Origin: RDXT01 sp033765305
Lineage (GTDB): Bacteria; Bacteroidota; Bacteroidia; J057
Direction of reading: 5' to 3'
Assembly (NCBI GenBank): GCA_033765305.1
Contig: JANRID010000036.1
Coordinates: 1-64,000, forward strand
DNA: 64,000 nt
This document shows positions 7,791-16,184 of this stretch, piece after piece. The position numbers were made by a program, and so were the translations under genes. Numbering within the stretch: the first letter of the stretch is position 1; every line of letters starts with the position of its first letter. Below the pieces are notes generated by a model. It searched no databases. It worked only from the letters and a program-made list of their open reading frames with translations, and was not told the origin of the DNA.

Positions 7791-9029
7791 ATGCGCTTAC
7801 ACCTGGCATTGAGCGCCCTCTGGATAGGGCAGGCGGTTTCTGTGCTCGCAGGCGGCTTCGAGCTGCGCCTGCTGGGCGTTAGGCAGCTTGGAATGGGGCA
7901 TGCCGGGGCGGGATTTGCCGCCGATGCCGCCGCTGCCTGGCTCAACCCGGGTGCGCTCTGCCTCGTGCCGCGCAACAGCGTGGTATTCGGCGGCGGCGCC
8001 GTGACGCCTGTGACGGCCTTTCTGGCCCAGACGCCCAGCGTGTACAGCGCGGCAAGCGAGCTGCAGGTGCTTTCGCCCATCTACCTGCACGCGAGCCTCG
8101 GAGGTACCCGGGACCTGGGGCAGTGGCGCGTACGCTTCGGGCTCAGCGTCACCACTCCTTATCTGAGCAGCATCCGCTGGCCAGATACCTGGAAAGGGCG
8201 GTTTATTTCGCAGGAATTCTCGTTCAGCACCCTCTTTGTGCAGCCGGTGGTCAGCTTCACGCGCGGCAGCCGGCTGGGGATCGGGCTGGGCTTCAGCCTG
8301 GGATGGGGCAATCTGCTGGTGCGCCGCGCCATCCAGGCCGACGGCCCCAACGGCACCCAGGGCAGCGTGCGCTTCGCCGGCACGGGGCTGGGGGCTGGAC
8401 TCAGCCTGGGCCTCCTCTACCATGTCAACGGCACCCTCTCCCTGGGTGCTACCCTCCGGTCCGGGGTCATGATCCGGCTCCGCCAGGGCAGCATCCGCTT
8501 CGACGTGCCTGAATCGCTCGAAAGCCAGTATCCCGACGGCACCTTTTCCGCCAGCCTGCCCCTGCCGCCTTCGCTGACCCTCGGCATCGGCTACCAGCCC
8601 GATCCGCGGCTGCGCCTGGCGCTCGACCTGAGCTTCTACGGCTGGGAATCGTTCGAATCGCTGCACCTCCTGCCCGACAGCCCGGCCTATGACATCCAGG
8701 AGTTTCCGGAGCGGAATTTCCGAAACACCCTCACCCTCAGCCTGGGCGGAGAATACTCCGTGAATGAGGTGCTGCGGGTCCGCGCCGGATGGTATTACGA
8801 CGGATCGCCGGTGGCGCAGGGCTACGTATCGCCCGACCTGCCCGATGCGACCCGCATCGGACTGACCGCAGGGGCCGGCGTCCGGCTTTCCCGGCACCTC
8901 CAGGCCGATCTGGCCTATGCCTACGAGTTCACCGGCGAGCGCACCGCGATCCTGGACGCAGCGGTCTTCGGAGGCGCGTACGAGTCGTTTGTATATAAAT
9001 TGGGCCTGGGCCTCGTTTATACGTTCTGA
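7791..9029 (+). CDS. OmpP1/FadL/TodX family outer-membrane transporter
   Basis: A 412-residue outer-membrane beta-barrel with a signal peptide (MRLHLALSALWIGQAVSVLA). The start of the mature protein (LRLLGVRQLGMGHAGAGFAADAAAAWLNPGAL) carries the FadL-type NPA/NPG box. Alternating amphipathic strands run to the end and the last residue is Phe (GLGLVYTF), as expected for Bam-inserted barrels. FadL proteins pass long-chain fatty acids or other hydrophobic molecules across the outer membrane. The gene is followed 65 nt later by an SGNH-like lipoprotein, a common Bacteroidota pair. Start placed at the signal peptide, 23 codons inside the longest frame. Confidence 0.9.
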   Translation: MRLHLALSALWIGQAVSVLAGGFELRLLGVRQLGMGHAGAGFAADAAAAWLNPGALCLVPRNSVVFGGGAVTPVTAFLAQTPSVYSAASELQVLSPIYLHASLGGTRDLGQWRVRFGLSVTTPYLSSIRWPDTWKGRFISQEFSFSTLFVQPVVSFTRGSRLGIGLGFSLGWGNLLVRRAIQADGPNGTQGSVRFAGTGLGAGLSLGLLYHVNGTLSLGATLRSGVMIRLRQGSIRFDVPESLESQYPDGTFSASLPLPPSLTLGIGYQPDPRLRLALDLSFYGWESFESLHLLPDSPAYDIQEFPERNFRNTLTLSLGGEYSVNEVLRVRAGWYYDGSPVAQGYVSPDLPDATRIGLTAGAGVRLSRHLQADLAYAYEFTGERTAILDAAVFGGAYESFVYKLGLGLVYTF

Positions 9030-9094
9030 ACGGCAACCGGATCCGCCGGGATTTCGATATTAGCAGAGGAAATCGCATCCAACGGGCTTGCTGC

Positions 9095-10408
9095 ATGAAA
9101 CACCGCTACGCGCAGGGGATTGTTACGGGGGCGCTGATCCTGCTGCTGGCAGGCATACCGGGGTGCAAGCCGGAAATTATTGCTCCTCAGCTCTCGCTGG
9201 GGGTGCTGAATACGCGTCAGTACAAGGCATTCGGCGACGGATACACCGCAGGGTTCGCCAATACGCTGCCGCAGCCCTTCAGCGCGGCGGGCCTGTATGA
9301 ATCTGCGCAATCCCAGGCATATCCGGTGCTGCTGGCACGCCAGTTCCAGCAGATCCGCCGTTCGGAGTTCAATCTGCCGCTGGCCGGCGCAGCCGGCTCC
9401 GGGCGGCTGCACCTTCGGAAGCTCTGGCCGCCGGCCTGCACCCTGATCGGCCCCCGGCTGGGCACCGAGGCAGTGGCTCCCGAGGCCGGCTGGCTTACGC
9501 CGCCCGGCGGAGAACTGCACAACCTGGGGCTGCCGTACCTGGAGGCCGGCAGGCTGTCGCCCGACAGCAGCCATATTTCTGCGGTGTTCTTCCGCAGAAC
9601 CTTTCCGGATCAGCCGGACTATCCCGCTGCCGCCGCTGCCGCCGCACCCGAGTTTTTCACCCTCTGGCTCGGCACCCAGGACCTGCTGGCCTACGGGGTA
9701 TCCGGCGGAGATCCGGCGTATCTGCCGCCCGATCCCGATGCATACGGGCAGGAAATGGACCGGCTGCTGCGCAGCATCCTGCGGGAAAAGCCCCAGACCG
9801 TCCGCGGGCTGATCGGCCAGGTGCCGGATATTGTGTCCTTCCCCTATTTCTCCGAACTCCGGCCTGTATACCGCGACCCCGAAAACTGCGATGCCCCGCC
9901 CCTGCCGCTCTACGTGCAGTCGCCCGACGGCTACGTGCGCTTCGCTACGGAGGCGGATCACCTGCTGCTGCCGCTGCGCGGCAGCCTGGGCCAGCCCAAC
10001 GGCCTGCCCGAAGGCCTCGGACTGCATCCGGAAAATCCCATTCCCCATGCCTGGGTGCTGGATGGCGAAGAAAGCGCCCGCGTGCAGTCCCTCGCCCTGG
10101 CCTACAACGGAAAGCTCGACTCGCTCGTATCGGCCCTCGATGCGGAACTCGGCGGAGGCCGCCTGGCCGCCGTCGGCCTGCACGCCCTCTTCAGCTCGCT
10201 CGCCGGCGGCGTTACCGTGGACGGCATCGGCATCAGCAGCAGCTACCTGGACGGAGGCATTTTCTGCCTGGACGGCATCTACCTCACTCCGCGGGGCCAG
10301 GCCCTGGTCGCCAACGCGTTCATCGAGCGGATCAATGGCCTGCCCTCGTTCAAGGCACAGGTCTCGCCGCTGAATATCGCCGATTTTCCGGGGGTAATTT
10401 TTCCCTGA
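9095..10408 (+). CDS. SGNH/GDSL-hydrolase-like lipoprotein lacking the catalytic serine
   Basis: A 437-residue lipoprotein: signal peptide with lipobox IPGC (Cys24). The SGNH fold is recognisable from block I YKAFGDGYTAGFANTLPQ (usually G-D/N-S-x-T-A-G), the EFFTLWLGTQDLLAYGVSGG segment (block III, usually GxND), and the C-terminal LDGIYLTPRGQALVANAFI (block V, usually DGxHxT). In this protein block-I Ser is Gly49 (codon GGA), block-III Asn is Gln, and block-V His is Tyr396, so none of the usual catalytic side chains except Asp remain. Family members often sit next to FadL, as here. I infer a binding or structural role rather than hydrolysis. Confidence 0.8.
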   Translation: MKHRYAQGIVTGALILLLAGIPGCKPEIIAPQLSLGVLNTRQYKAFGDGYTAGFANTLPQPFSAAGLYESAQSQAYPVLLARQFQQIRRSEFNLPLAGAAGSGRLHLRKLWPPACTLIGPRLGTEAVAPEAGWLTPPGGELHNLGLPYLEAGRLSPDSSHISAVFFRRTFPDQPDYPAAAAAAAPEFFTLWLGTQDLLAYGVSGGDPAYLPPDPDAYGQEMDRLLRSILREKPQTVRGLIGQVPDIVSFPYFSELRPVYRDPENCDAPPLPLYVQSPDGYVRFATEADHLLLPLRGSLGQPNGLPEGLGLHPENPIPHAWVLDGEESARVQSLALAYNGKLDSLVSALDAELGGGRLAAVGLHALFSSLAGGVTVDGIGISSSYLDGGIFCLDGIYLTPRGQALVANAFIERINGLPSFKAQVSPLNIADFPGVIFP

Positions 10409-10452
10409 ACCCGCCTTCCGGAAACTGCTATCTTGCAGCGCAGAGCTTCGCA

Positions 10453-11514
10453 ATGGAACGGAAACGCAAACAGAAACTGCCCACGGATGCGCCGCCCCGC
10501 ACCGGAACGGGCAGCATCCCGGAACACCGGACGGAAACAGATGCCGGACCGCAGCCGGCATACAAGGACCTGGGCTTCGGCACCGGCATCGGCACCCGCG
10601 CCGGGCGCCTGCTGCATCCCGACGGATCCTTCAATGTGCGGCGGGTCGACGGGTTCTGGCGCTCGCTGCACCCGTACCAGTTTATGATTACGGCGCCATT
10701 CTGGAAGTTCGTGCTGATTATTTCGGCGGCCTACGTCGCGATCAACTCCGGGTTTACGGCGCTGTATCTGCTGGCCGGCCCCGGCCAGCTTTCCGGCGAA
10801 GTGGCAGGCGCGCCCTTCCACGACCGGTTTTTCCATGCGTTCTTCTTCTCCGCCCAGACGCTGACTACCGTGGGGTACGGCTCGGTGAGCCCGGTAGGCA
10901 TGGCTGCCAACGTTATCGCTGCCTTTGAAGCCATGACAGGCGTGCTGGTATTCGCCATTGCCGCCGGCCTGTTCTATGGGCGCTTTGCCAAACCCTCCGC
11001 CTATATCCGCTTCAGCCGGGAGGCGCTGATCGCCCCCTACCGCAACGGGCTCAACAGCTTCCAGTTCCGCATCGTAAACGGCCGCCGCAGCGACCTGATC
11101 GAGCTGGAGGTGCTCGTAACCCTGATGTGGCACGAGATGGACCAGGGCAAGCTGAGCCAGCGCTTCATCGGGCTCAGCCTCGAGCGCAAAAGCGTCAACC
11201 TGTTTCCCCTCAACTGGACCATCGTGCATCCGATCGGCCCCGACAGCCCGCTCTACGGGCATACCCCCGAAGCCCTGCAGGCCATGCACGCGGAGTTTCT
11301 GATCATGATCAAGGCTTACGACGAGACATTCGCGCAGACGGTGCATGTGCGGCGGAGCTACCGGGCGGACGAGGTCGTGTGGGGGCGGAAATTTGTGCCC
11401 ATGTACTACACCGACGAGGCGGGCGCCATCGTGCTGGAAGTCGACAAAACCGGCATGCACCAGGAAGCGGCGCTGTATCCGATGCCTGTGCCTGCGGCAG
11501 AAGCCCTCAGTTGA
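10453..11514 (+). CDS. Inward-rectifier potassium channel (KirBac type)
   Basis: A 353-residue two-helix K+ channel. The first helix is at about residues 84-107, the pore loop ends in the selectivity filter TVGYG (139-143), the second helix is at about 149-172, and the C-terminal 180 residues form the Kir immunoglobulin-like cytoplasmic domain (FRIVNGRRSDLIELEVLVTLMW, NLFPLNWTIVHPI). The HPYQFMITAPFWKF slide-helix region also fits KirBac. A TATCTTGC -7-like element lies at 10429-10436, 17 nt before the ATG. The last 8 nt overlap the convergent Dps-like gene. Role: K+ flux, possibly gated by lipid, pH or ligands. Confidence 0.95.
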   Translation: MERKRKQKLPTDAPPRTGTGSIPEHRTETDAGPQPAYKDLGFGTGIGTRAGRLLHPDGSFNVRRVDGFWRSLHPYQFMITAPFWKFVLIISAAYVAINSGFTALYLLAGPGQLSGEVAGAPFHDRFFHAFFFSAQTLTTVGYGSVSPVGMAANVIAAFEAMTGVLVFAIAAGLFYGRFAKPSAYIRFSREALIAPYRNGLNSFQFRIVNGRRSDLIELEVLVTLMWHEMDQGKLSQRFIGLSLERKSVNLFPLNWTIVHPIGPDSPLYGHTPEALQAMHAEFLIMIKAYDETFAQTVHVRRSYRADEVVWGRKFVPMYYTDEAGAIVLEVDKTGMHQEAALYPMPVPAAEALS

Positions 11515-11998
11515 AGGTGGCCATGCGCTCGCTGGAGAAGACGCCGATGGTGAATGCGAGCTGCTGCGCAAGGCGGTTCATCAGCTGCATCGTAGGCTGA
11601 TGCTGGTACTGCGCAGCCAGGACGAAAGTTTCCCGGACCAGCTCCAGCATCTGGCGGCTGGTATGCACAATCACGCCTACCGCCTGCTCGAAGGCGGGAA
11701 TCTCGAGCACCTGCGCCACCTGGCGCTTCACGGGGAGCACCCCGGCCAGCACCGGCTCGCTGGGCGCGGCGCCCATCCGGATCATGGTATCGGCAATGAG
11801 GTGCCGGTTGGCCTCGGTCACCTGGTAGAGGCGGGCAATTTTGTGGCTGAAATCGAGATAGGGACGCAGCTGCGGATTCCAGTGGATGCGGCGCACATTC
11901 GACTGGTAGGTCTGATATTCTGCAAGCAGCTGATCCAGCTCCTGGATCAGGGCATCCTGCTGCTCCGGGCTCAGATTGGGATGACGGATCACTTCCAT
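11507..11998 (-). CDS. Dps/ferritin-like protein with altered ferroxidase residues
   Basis: A 163-residue all-helical protein whose first half aligns by eye to Dps: LDQLLAEYQTYQSNVRRIHWNP (Dps helix A with the HWN triplet at 39-41) and then SHKIARLYQ...LIADTMIRMGAAP, matching Dps helix B. Dps proteins form 12-mers that oxidise Fe(II) with peroxide. Here the conserved Asp is His66 and the Glu is Asp70, so iron oxidation could be weakened or lost. The C-terminal half (from VLPVKRQVAQVLEIPA) diverges from classical Dps but remains helical. Start placed at MEVIRHPNLS; the longer frame upstream has no supporting signal. Convergent with KirBac. Confidence 0.65.
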   Translation of the reverse strand: MEVIRHPNLSPEQQDALIQELDQLLAEYQTYQSNVRRIHWNPQLRPYLDFSHKIARLYQVTEANRHLIADTMIRMGAAPSEPVLAGVLPVKRQVAQVLEIPAFEQAVGVIVHTSRQMLELVRETFVLAAQYQHQPTMQLMNRLAQQLAFTIGVFSSERMATFN

Positions 11999-12131
11999 AG
12001 CGGTCAAGGTTGAGAGGCTCCCAGCGGCTGCGGGTGAATTTCGCGAACCGGCATACGTGCATAACGAAAAGTATGCCGCTGCGGTTCGGAAGCCCTGCGG
12101 CTGCCGGGATGTCAGAAAACGGGACAGGATG

Positions 12132-14048
12132 TCAGGATTCGCTGCTGTGCAGATTGCCCCAGGCATCGGAGCGGATGACGCCTTTGTCGAGCAGGTAGCG
12201 GAGCACCTGCTCGCGCTGCGCCGGCGAGCCGGCGCTGGGGTTCCGGACCAGATCCTGATAGCGGGCGCCGCCTGCCGCGACTGCCTCCATCAGCACCCGG
12301 CGGATCTGTTCGAAGGCGCCGTCGTCCACCCTGCGGCGCGTGCGTCCGATGCACACGTCGCACACGCCGCATCGCTGGGCATCCTGCTCGCCGAAGTACC
12401 GCTGGAGCAGCATACTCCGGCAGATCTCTGTATTTTCGACATAGCGGATCATCTCCTGCAGGCGCATGGCGCTGCGCTCGCGCAGGAAATCGTACTTGCC
12501 CCAGTTGAGCGCGGCGCGGGTGAGCACCTGCCGGGGCCGCAGAAACCGCAGCGAAGGCCGGTCCGTGGCAGGCCGGTAGCGGATGAGATCCCGCTGCTCC
12601 AGCCGCAGCAGCTGCTGGTCGAGCTGCTCCGGGGGCAGGTCCAGCCGCCTGGCCCAGACATCGGGCAGAAAGGGGCGCTCGCGGGTGTACACCTCGCCGC
12701 CCATCGTGCGCAGGATAAAGGCCAGGGCCTCGCCGTCTGCCGTGCTGCGCTCCCGGTACCGGCTGATTTCATCCGGCCCGACGAGCACCTGGATATACCC
12801 GAAATCGTCGGGGTCCTCCTCCAGCCAGAGCAGCCCTTCCTGGTGCAGAATCCGGATGGAGGCATACAGCTGCAGCGCGGGTGCGCCGGTCGCGGCGCTG
12901 AGCTCCGGCATCAGAAAGGGGTGGGCGGTCTCCGCGGTCGTGCCCCGGTTGGGAACGGAAAAATGGTTGCACAGCAGCTGGTAATGGTGCTGCACCTGAT
13001 CGAAGTCCGGGTAGCGGGCCTCGGCCCAGCGGCGCAGCTCTGCCACATCGGGGGCATTGCGGAAGGCGACGGCCAGGGCCGTCTGGCCGTCGCGCCCGCC
13101 CCGGCCGGCCTCCTGGTAGTAGCTCTCCAGATCGGCGGGCAGGCTGAGGTGCAGCACAAAGCGCACATCCGGCTTGTCGATGCCCATGCCGAAGGCATTG
13201 GTAGCCACCATCACGCGGGTGCGGCCTTCGATCCAGGCCTGCTGGGTGCTGCTGCGCAGGGAGGTTTTCATGCCGCCGTGGTACGCCGCTGCGGCGATGC
13301 CCTGCGCGGCCAGGACCTCGCCGAGGGTTTCGGCCTGCCTGCGCGTGCGCACATACACGATGCCGCTGCCCTGGGTGCGGAGGCAGATTTCGAGGATGCG
13401 TTTGGCCGGCTGCGCTTCCTCGAGCACCACATAGCGCAGGTTGGGCCGGCGGAAGGAGGCGCGGAATACGGCCGGATTCCGCAGGCCGAGCTTCTGCACA
13501 ATATCCGTCTGCACCTCCGGCGGCGCCGAAGCCGTCAGGGCCAGGATGGGCAGCTCCGGACGCAGCTCCCGGATCCGGGCGATGAGCAGATACGCCGGAC
13601 GGAAATCGTAGCCCCACTGGCTGATGCAGTGCGCCTCGTCCACGGCCAGCAGCGTGACCGGCATGCGGGGCAGCCGCAGGCGGAATTCGTCCGTGCCTAC
13701 GCGCTCGGGCGAGAGGTAGAGAAAACGGTATTCGCCCCGTGCCGCGCCTTCCAGCGCTGCATCGATCTGCCGGGGCGACATCGAGCTGTTGACCATCGCA
13801 GCCGGAATGCCCAGCGCCAGCAGGCGCTCTACCTGGTCTTTCATCAGGGCAATGAGCGGCGAGATCACCAGCGCCATGCCGGGCCGGCACAGGGCCGGCA
13901 CCTGAAAGCATACGGACTTTCCGCCGCCGGTCGGCAGCAGGGCCAGCGTGTCGCGCCCGGCAAGCGCGCTTCCGGCAATTTCCGCCTGCAGGGGGCGGAA
14001 CTGGCTGTAGCCCCAGTACTGCTGCAGGATCTCGATGGGTTCGGCCAT
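12132..14048 (-). CDS. recQ: ATP-dependent DNA helicase RecQ
   Basis: A 638-residue superfamily-2 helicase. Motif 0 is YSQFRPLQAEI, Walker A is LLPTGGGKS (37-45), motif II is DEAHCISQWGYDFRP, motif III TASAPP, then the second RecA lobe with GSGIVYVRTRR, AYHGGM, VMVATNAFGMGIDKPDVRFVLH and the QEAGRGGRDG motif VI. The RQC zinc site is seen as C-x(n)-CGVCDVC after FGEQDAQR. The C-terminus has a winged-helix-like part but no obvious HRDC domain. It unwinds forked DNA in recombination and replication restart. Start at MAEPIEILQQYWGY; a 37-codon upstream extension is unlikely. Transcribed alone, divergent from the lipoprotein gene at 14172. Confidence 0.95.
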   Translation of the reverse strand: MAEPIEILQQYWGYSQFRPLQAEIAGSALAGRDTLALLPTGGGKSVCFQVPALCRPGMALVISPLIALMKDQVERLLALGIPAAMVNSSMSPRQIDAALEGAARGEYRFLYLSPERVGTDEFRLRLPRMPVTLLAVDEAHCISQWGYDFRPAYLLIARIRELRPELPILALTASAPPEVQTDIVQKLGLRNPAVFRASFRRPNLRYVVLEEAQPAKRILEICLRTQGSGIVYVRTRRQAETLGEVLAAQGIAAAAYHGGMKTSLRSSTQQAWIEGRTRVMVATNAFGMGIDKPDVRFVLHLSLPADLESYYQEAGRGGRDGQTALAVAFRNAPDVAELRRWAEARYPDFDQVQHHYQLLCNHFSVPNRGTTAETAHPFLMPELSAATGAPALQLYASIRILHQEGLLWLEEDPDDFGYIQVLVGPDEISRYRERSTADGEALAFILRTMGGEVYTRERPFLPDVWARRLDLPPEQLDQQLLRLEQRDLIRYRPATDRPSLRFLRPRQVLTRAALNWGKYDFLRERSAMRLQEMIRYVENTEICRSMLLQRYFGEQDAQRCGVCDVCIGRTRRRVDDGAFEQIRRVLMEAVAAGGARYQDLVRNPSAGSPAQREQVLRYLLDKGVIRSDAWGNLHSSES

Positions 14049-14171
14049 GCTGCGGAATTCGTACACGCAAGTTAGGCCCTTTTCCACACATCGCCGCCAT
14101 GTGCGCACGCTTGATCGTCCGGGGCTGCATGCTGCGGAATCATGGATATTTTTGCGCAAAATCCGGATTGT

Positions 14172-14813
14172 ATGCGGAACATCGCCTTGCTTCTGACCCT
14201 GGCCCTGCTGAGCAGCTGCCGCTCCCCTTCGTTTCTCGTTTCCGACCTAGACGCGCCGCAGCACGGGCACGCGCTGCCGCCGATGGTGCTGCAGTTCGAC
14301 GAGAACAGCTTCATGAACCATTTCCCGGCCTGGCGCTATGTGCCGCCGCAGGATTCTCCGTTTACCCCCGGATACTACGTGCCCCGCCGCACCGAGCAGC
14401 TTCAGGACATGCAGACCTTCATCGAGCGGAGCTTCAAGGGCAATCTCTGCGAGTACAAGGGCCCGGCCCTGGGCACAGCCGTCTGCCGCCTCATTACCTC
14501 CGACACCGAAAGCCTGAACGACGCCTGGGTTTACCTCTCTGCGCTGTCGCTGGGCATCGCGCCGATGCTGGGGCTGCCTACGGGCCGCTGGCGGGCACAG
14601 GTGGGGCTGGAAGTGGAGCTGTTCGACATCGCGGGCGACCCCATTGCCCGGTACCGGGGCGCCGGCCTTGCGCGGCGCACGGTAGGCTTTTACTATGGGC
14701 ACAGCGACTTCAAGCGCACCCTGCACCTCGAAGCCGTCAAGCAGGCGATGGAGCAGATCGCCTCGCAGATCCAGGCCGACGAGCAGATGCTGCGGAAAGA
14801 GCTGGGACTCTGA
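14172..14813 (+). CDS. Lipoprotein of unknown function
   Basis: A 213-residue lipoprotein with signal sequence MRNIALLLTLALLSSC (lipobox LSSC, Cys16). The mature part has a repeated theme of outer-membrane-associated proteins (VGLEVELFDIAGDPIARYRGAG, then GFYYGHSDFKRTLHLEAVKQAMEQIASQI), reminiscent of small lipoproteins that end in a helix with Ala/Met-Gln heptads. No family recognised. A perfect TAnnTTTG element (TATTTTTG, 14147-14154) lies 17 nt before the ATG, supporting this start over one 10 codons upstream. Confidence 0.7.
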   Translation: MRNIALLLTLALLSSCRSPSFLVSDLDAPQHGHALPPMVLQFDENSFMNHFPAWRYVPPQDSPFTPGYYVPRRTEQLQDMQTFIERSFKGNLCEYKGPALGTAVCRLITSDTESLNDAWVYLSALSLGIAPMLGLPTGRWRAQVGLEVELFDIAGDPIARYRGAGLARRTVGFYYGHSDFKRTLHLEAVKQAMEQIASQIQADEQMLRKELGL

Positions 14814-14906
14814 GACGTCAATCGTTTTCCGCCTTGACAATGCCGCCGGGAAGATGGTACTTCCCGGTGGCGCGATGCTGCGCCGGATTACCCCCAGACT
14901 GCTGCT

Positions 14907-16181
14907 ATGAACGCTGACCTTTCCCGCCGCCGCTTCCTGAAAACCTCGGCCCTGGCTGCTGCCGGGCTGATGATCGTTCCCCGCCATGTGCTCGGGCGCG
15001 GCTACACCGCCCCCAGCGACCAGCTGACCCTGGGGGTCATCGGCGCCGGCAAGCAGAGCGGCGGCCTCACCCGCAACCTGATGCAGGCTGGCTTCCGGCT
15101 GCTGGCCGTGTCGGATGTGGACCCGCAGAAAATCAAGCGCCTCCAGCAGGTAGCCAAGGGCGCGAAGCAGGCTGGGGATGCGGCCGGCTACGGCGATTTC
15201 CGCGAGCTGCTGGCCCGCGAGGACGTGAATGCCGTGGCCATCATCACCCCCGACCACTGGCATGCCGTAATGGCGGTGGCGGCGATGAAGGCCGGCAAGG
15301 ATGTGTACTGCGAAAAGCCGCTGGCGCTGACCATCGAAGAGGGCCGCGCCATGGCGCAGGCCGCGCGGAAGTACGGGCGCGTCTTCCAGACGGGCAGCAT
15401 GCAGCGCTCCTGGCGCAATTTCCGCCAGGCCTGCGAGCTGGTCCGCAACGGCTATCTGGGCGATATACAGGAAATTCAGGTGTCCATCAGCGGTCCGCCC
15501 GTTCCGTACAGCCTGCCCGAAGAACCCATCAAGCATGCCCTCGACTGGGACCGCTGGCTGGGCCCCTCGCCGGCGGTGGCGTATAACCATCTGCTCGCGC
15601 CTACGGTGCGGCAGGAGAAGCTTTTCTGGCCCAAATGGCGGGATTACAAGGAATTCGGCGGCGGCGGCATGACCGACTGGGGCGCGCACATGTTCGACAT
15701 CGCGCAGTGGGCCCTAGGCATGGACGAGAGCGGCCCGGTGGAAATCCTGCCGCCAAACGGCAGCGAGGTCCCCTTCCTCACCTACCGCTACGCCAGCGGC
15801 GTGCGCATGACGCACCAGAACTTCGGCCGGGGCTGGGGCGTGCGCTTCATCGGGTCGAAGGGCACGATGGACATCAGCCGGGAATATTTCGACCCCTCCG
15901 ATGCGCGGCTCAAAGACCTCGACGTGCCGGAGTCCGGACGGCTGTACCGCAGCAGCGACCACTACGCCGATTTTGTGAATGCCATCCGCCAGCGCACGAA
16001 GCCCATCTGCGATGTGGAGACCGGGCACCGCACGGCGACCGTCTGCACGCTGGGCAATATCGCCTACGAACTGAAGCGCCCCCTGCGCTGGGACCCGGCG
16101 AAGGAGGAATTTGCCGGCGACGCGGAGGCCAACCGCATGCGGGGGCGGGCATTCCGGGGGGAATGGTCCATCGCTGTGTGA
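14907..16181 (+). CDS. Gfo/Idh/MocA family oxidoreductase with Tat signal
   Basis: A 424-residue secreted NAD(P)-dependent oxidoreductase. The N-terminus has a twin-arginine signal (SRRRFLKTSALAAAG), followed by the Rossmann strand LTLGVIGAGKQSGGLTRNLMQ, the EKPLAL motif (CEKPLALTIEEGRAM, residues about 133-147) and the C-terminal Gfo/Idh domain with GGGGMTDWGAHMFDIAQWALG. Bacteroidota carry many Tat-exported members acting on sugars or glycosides in the periplasm; the DWDRWLGPSP and W-GAHMFD segments are of that subgroup. The substrate is unknown. Monocistronic, ending 3 nt before the convergent ATPase gene. Confidence 0.92.
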   Translation: MNADLSRRRFLKTSALAAAGLMIVPRHVLGRGYTAPSDQLTLGVIGAGKQSGGLTRNLMQAGFRLLAVSDVDPQKIKRLQQVAKGAKQAGDAAGYGDFRELLAREDVNAVAIITPDHWHAVMAVAAMKAGKDVYCEKPLALTIEEGRAMAQAARKYGRVFQTGSMQRSWRNFRQACELVRNGYLGDIQEIQVSISGPPVPYSLPEEPIKHALDWDRWLGPSPAVAYNHLLAPTVRQEKLFWPKWRDYKEFGGGGMTDWGAHMFDIAQWALGMDESGPVEILPPNGSEVPFLTYRYASGVRMTHQNFGRGWGVRFIGSKGTMDISREYFDPSDARLKDLDVPESGRLYRSSDHYADFVNAIRQRTKPICDVETGHRTATVCTLGNIAYELKRPLRWDPAKEEFAGDAEANRMRGRAFRGEWSIAV

Positions 16182-16184
16182 GAT

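Noticed and set aside
12057..14075. Long plus-strand open frame across the recQ gene
   Set aside because: Low-complexity, no motifs; the minus strand has all RecQ helicase motifs.
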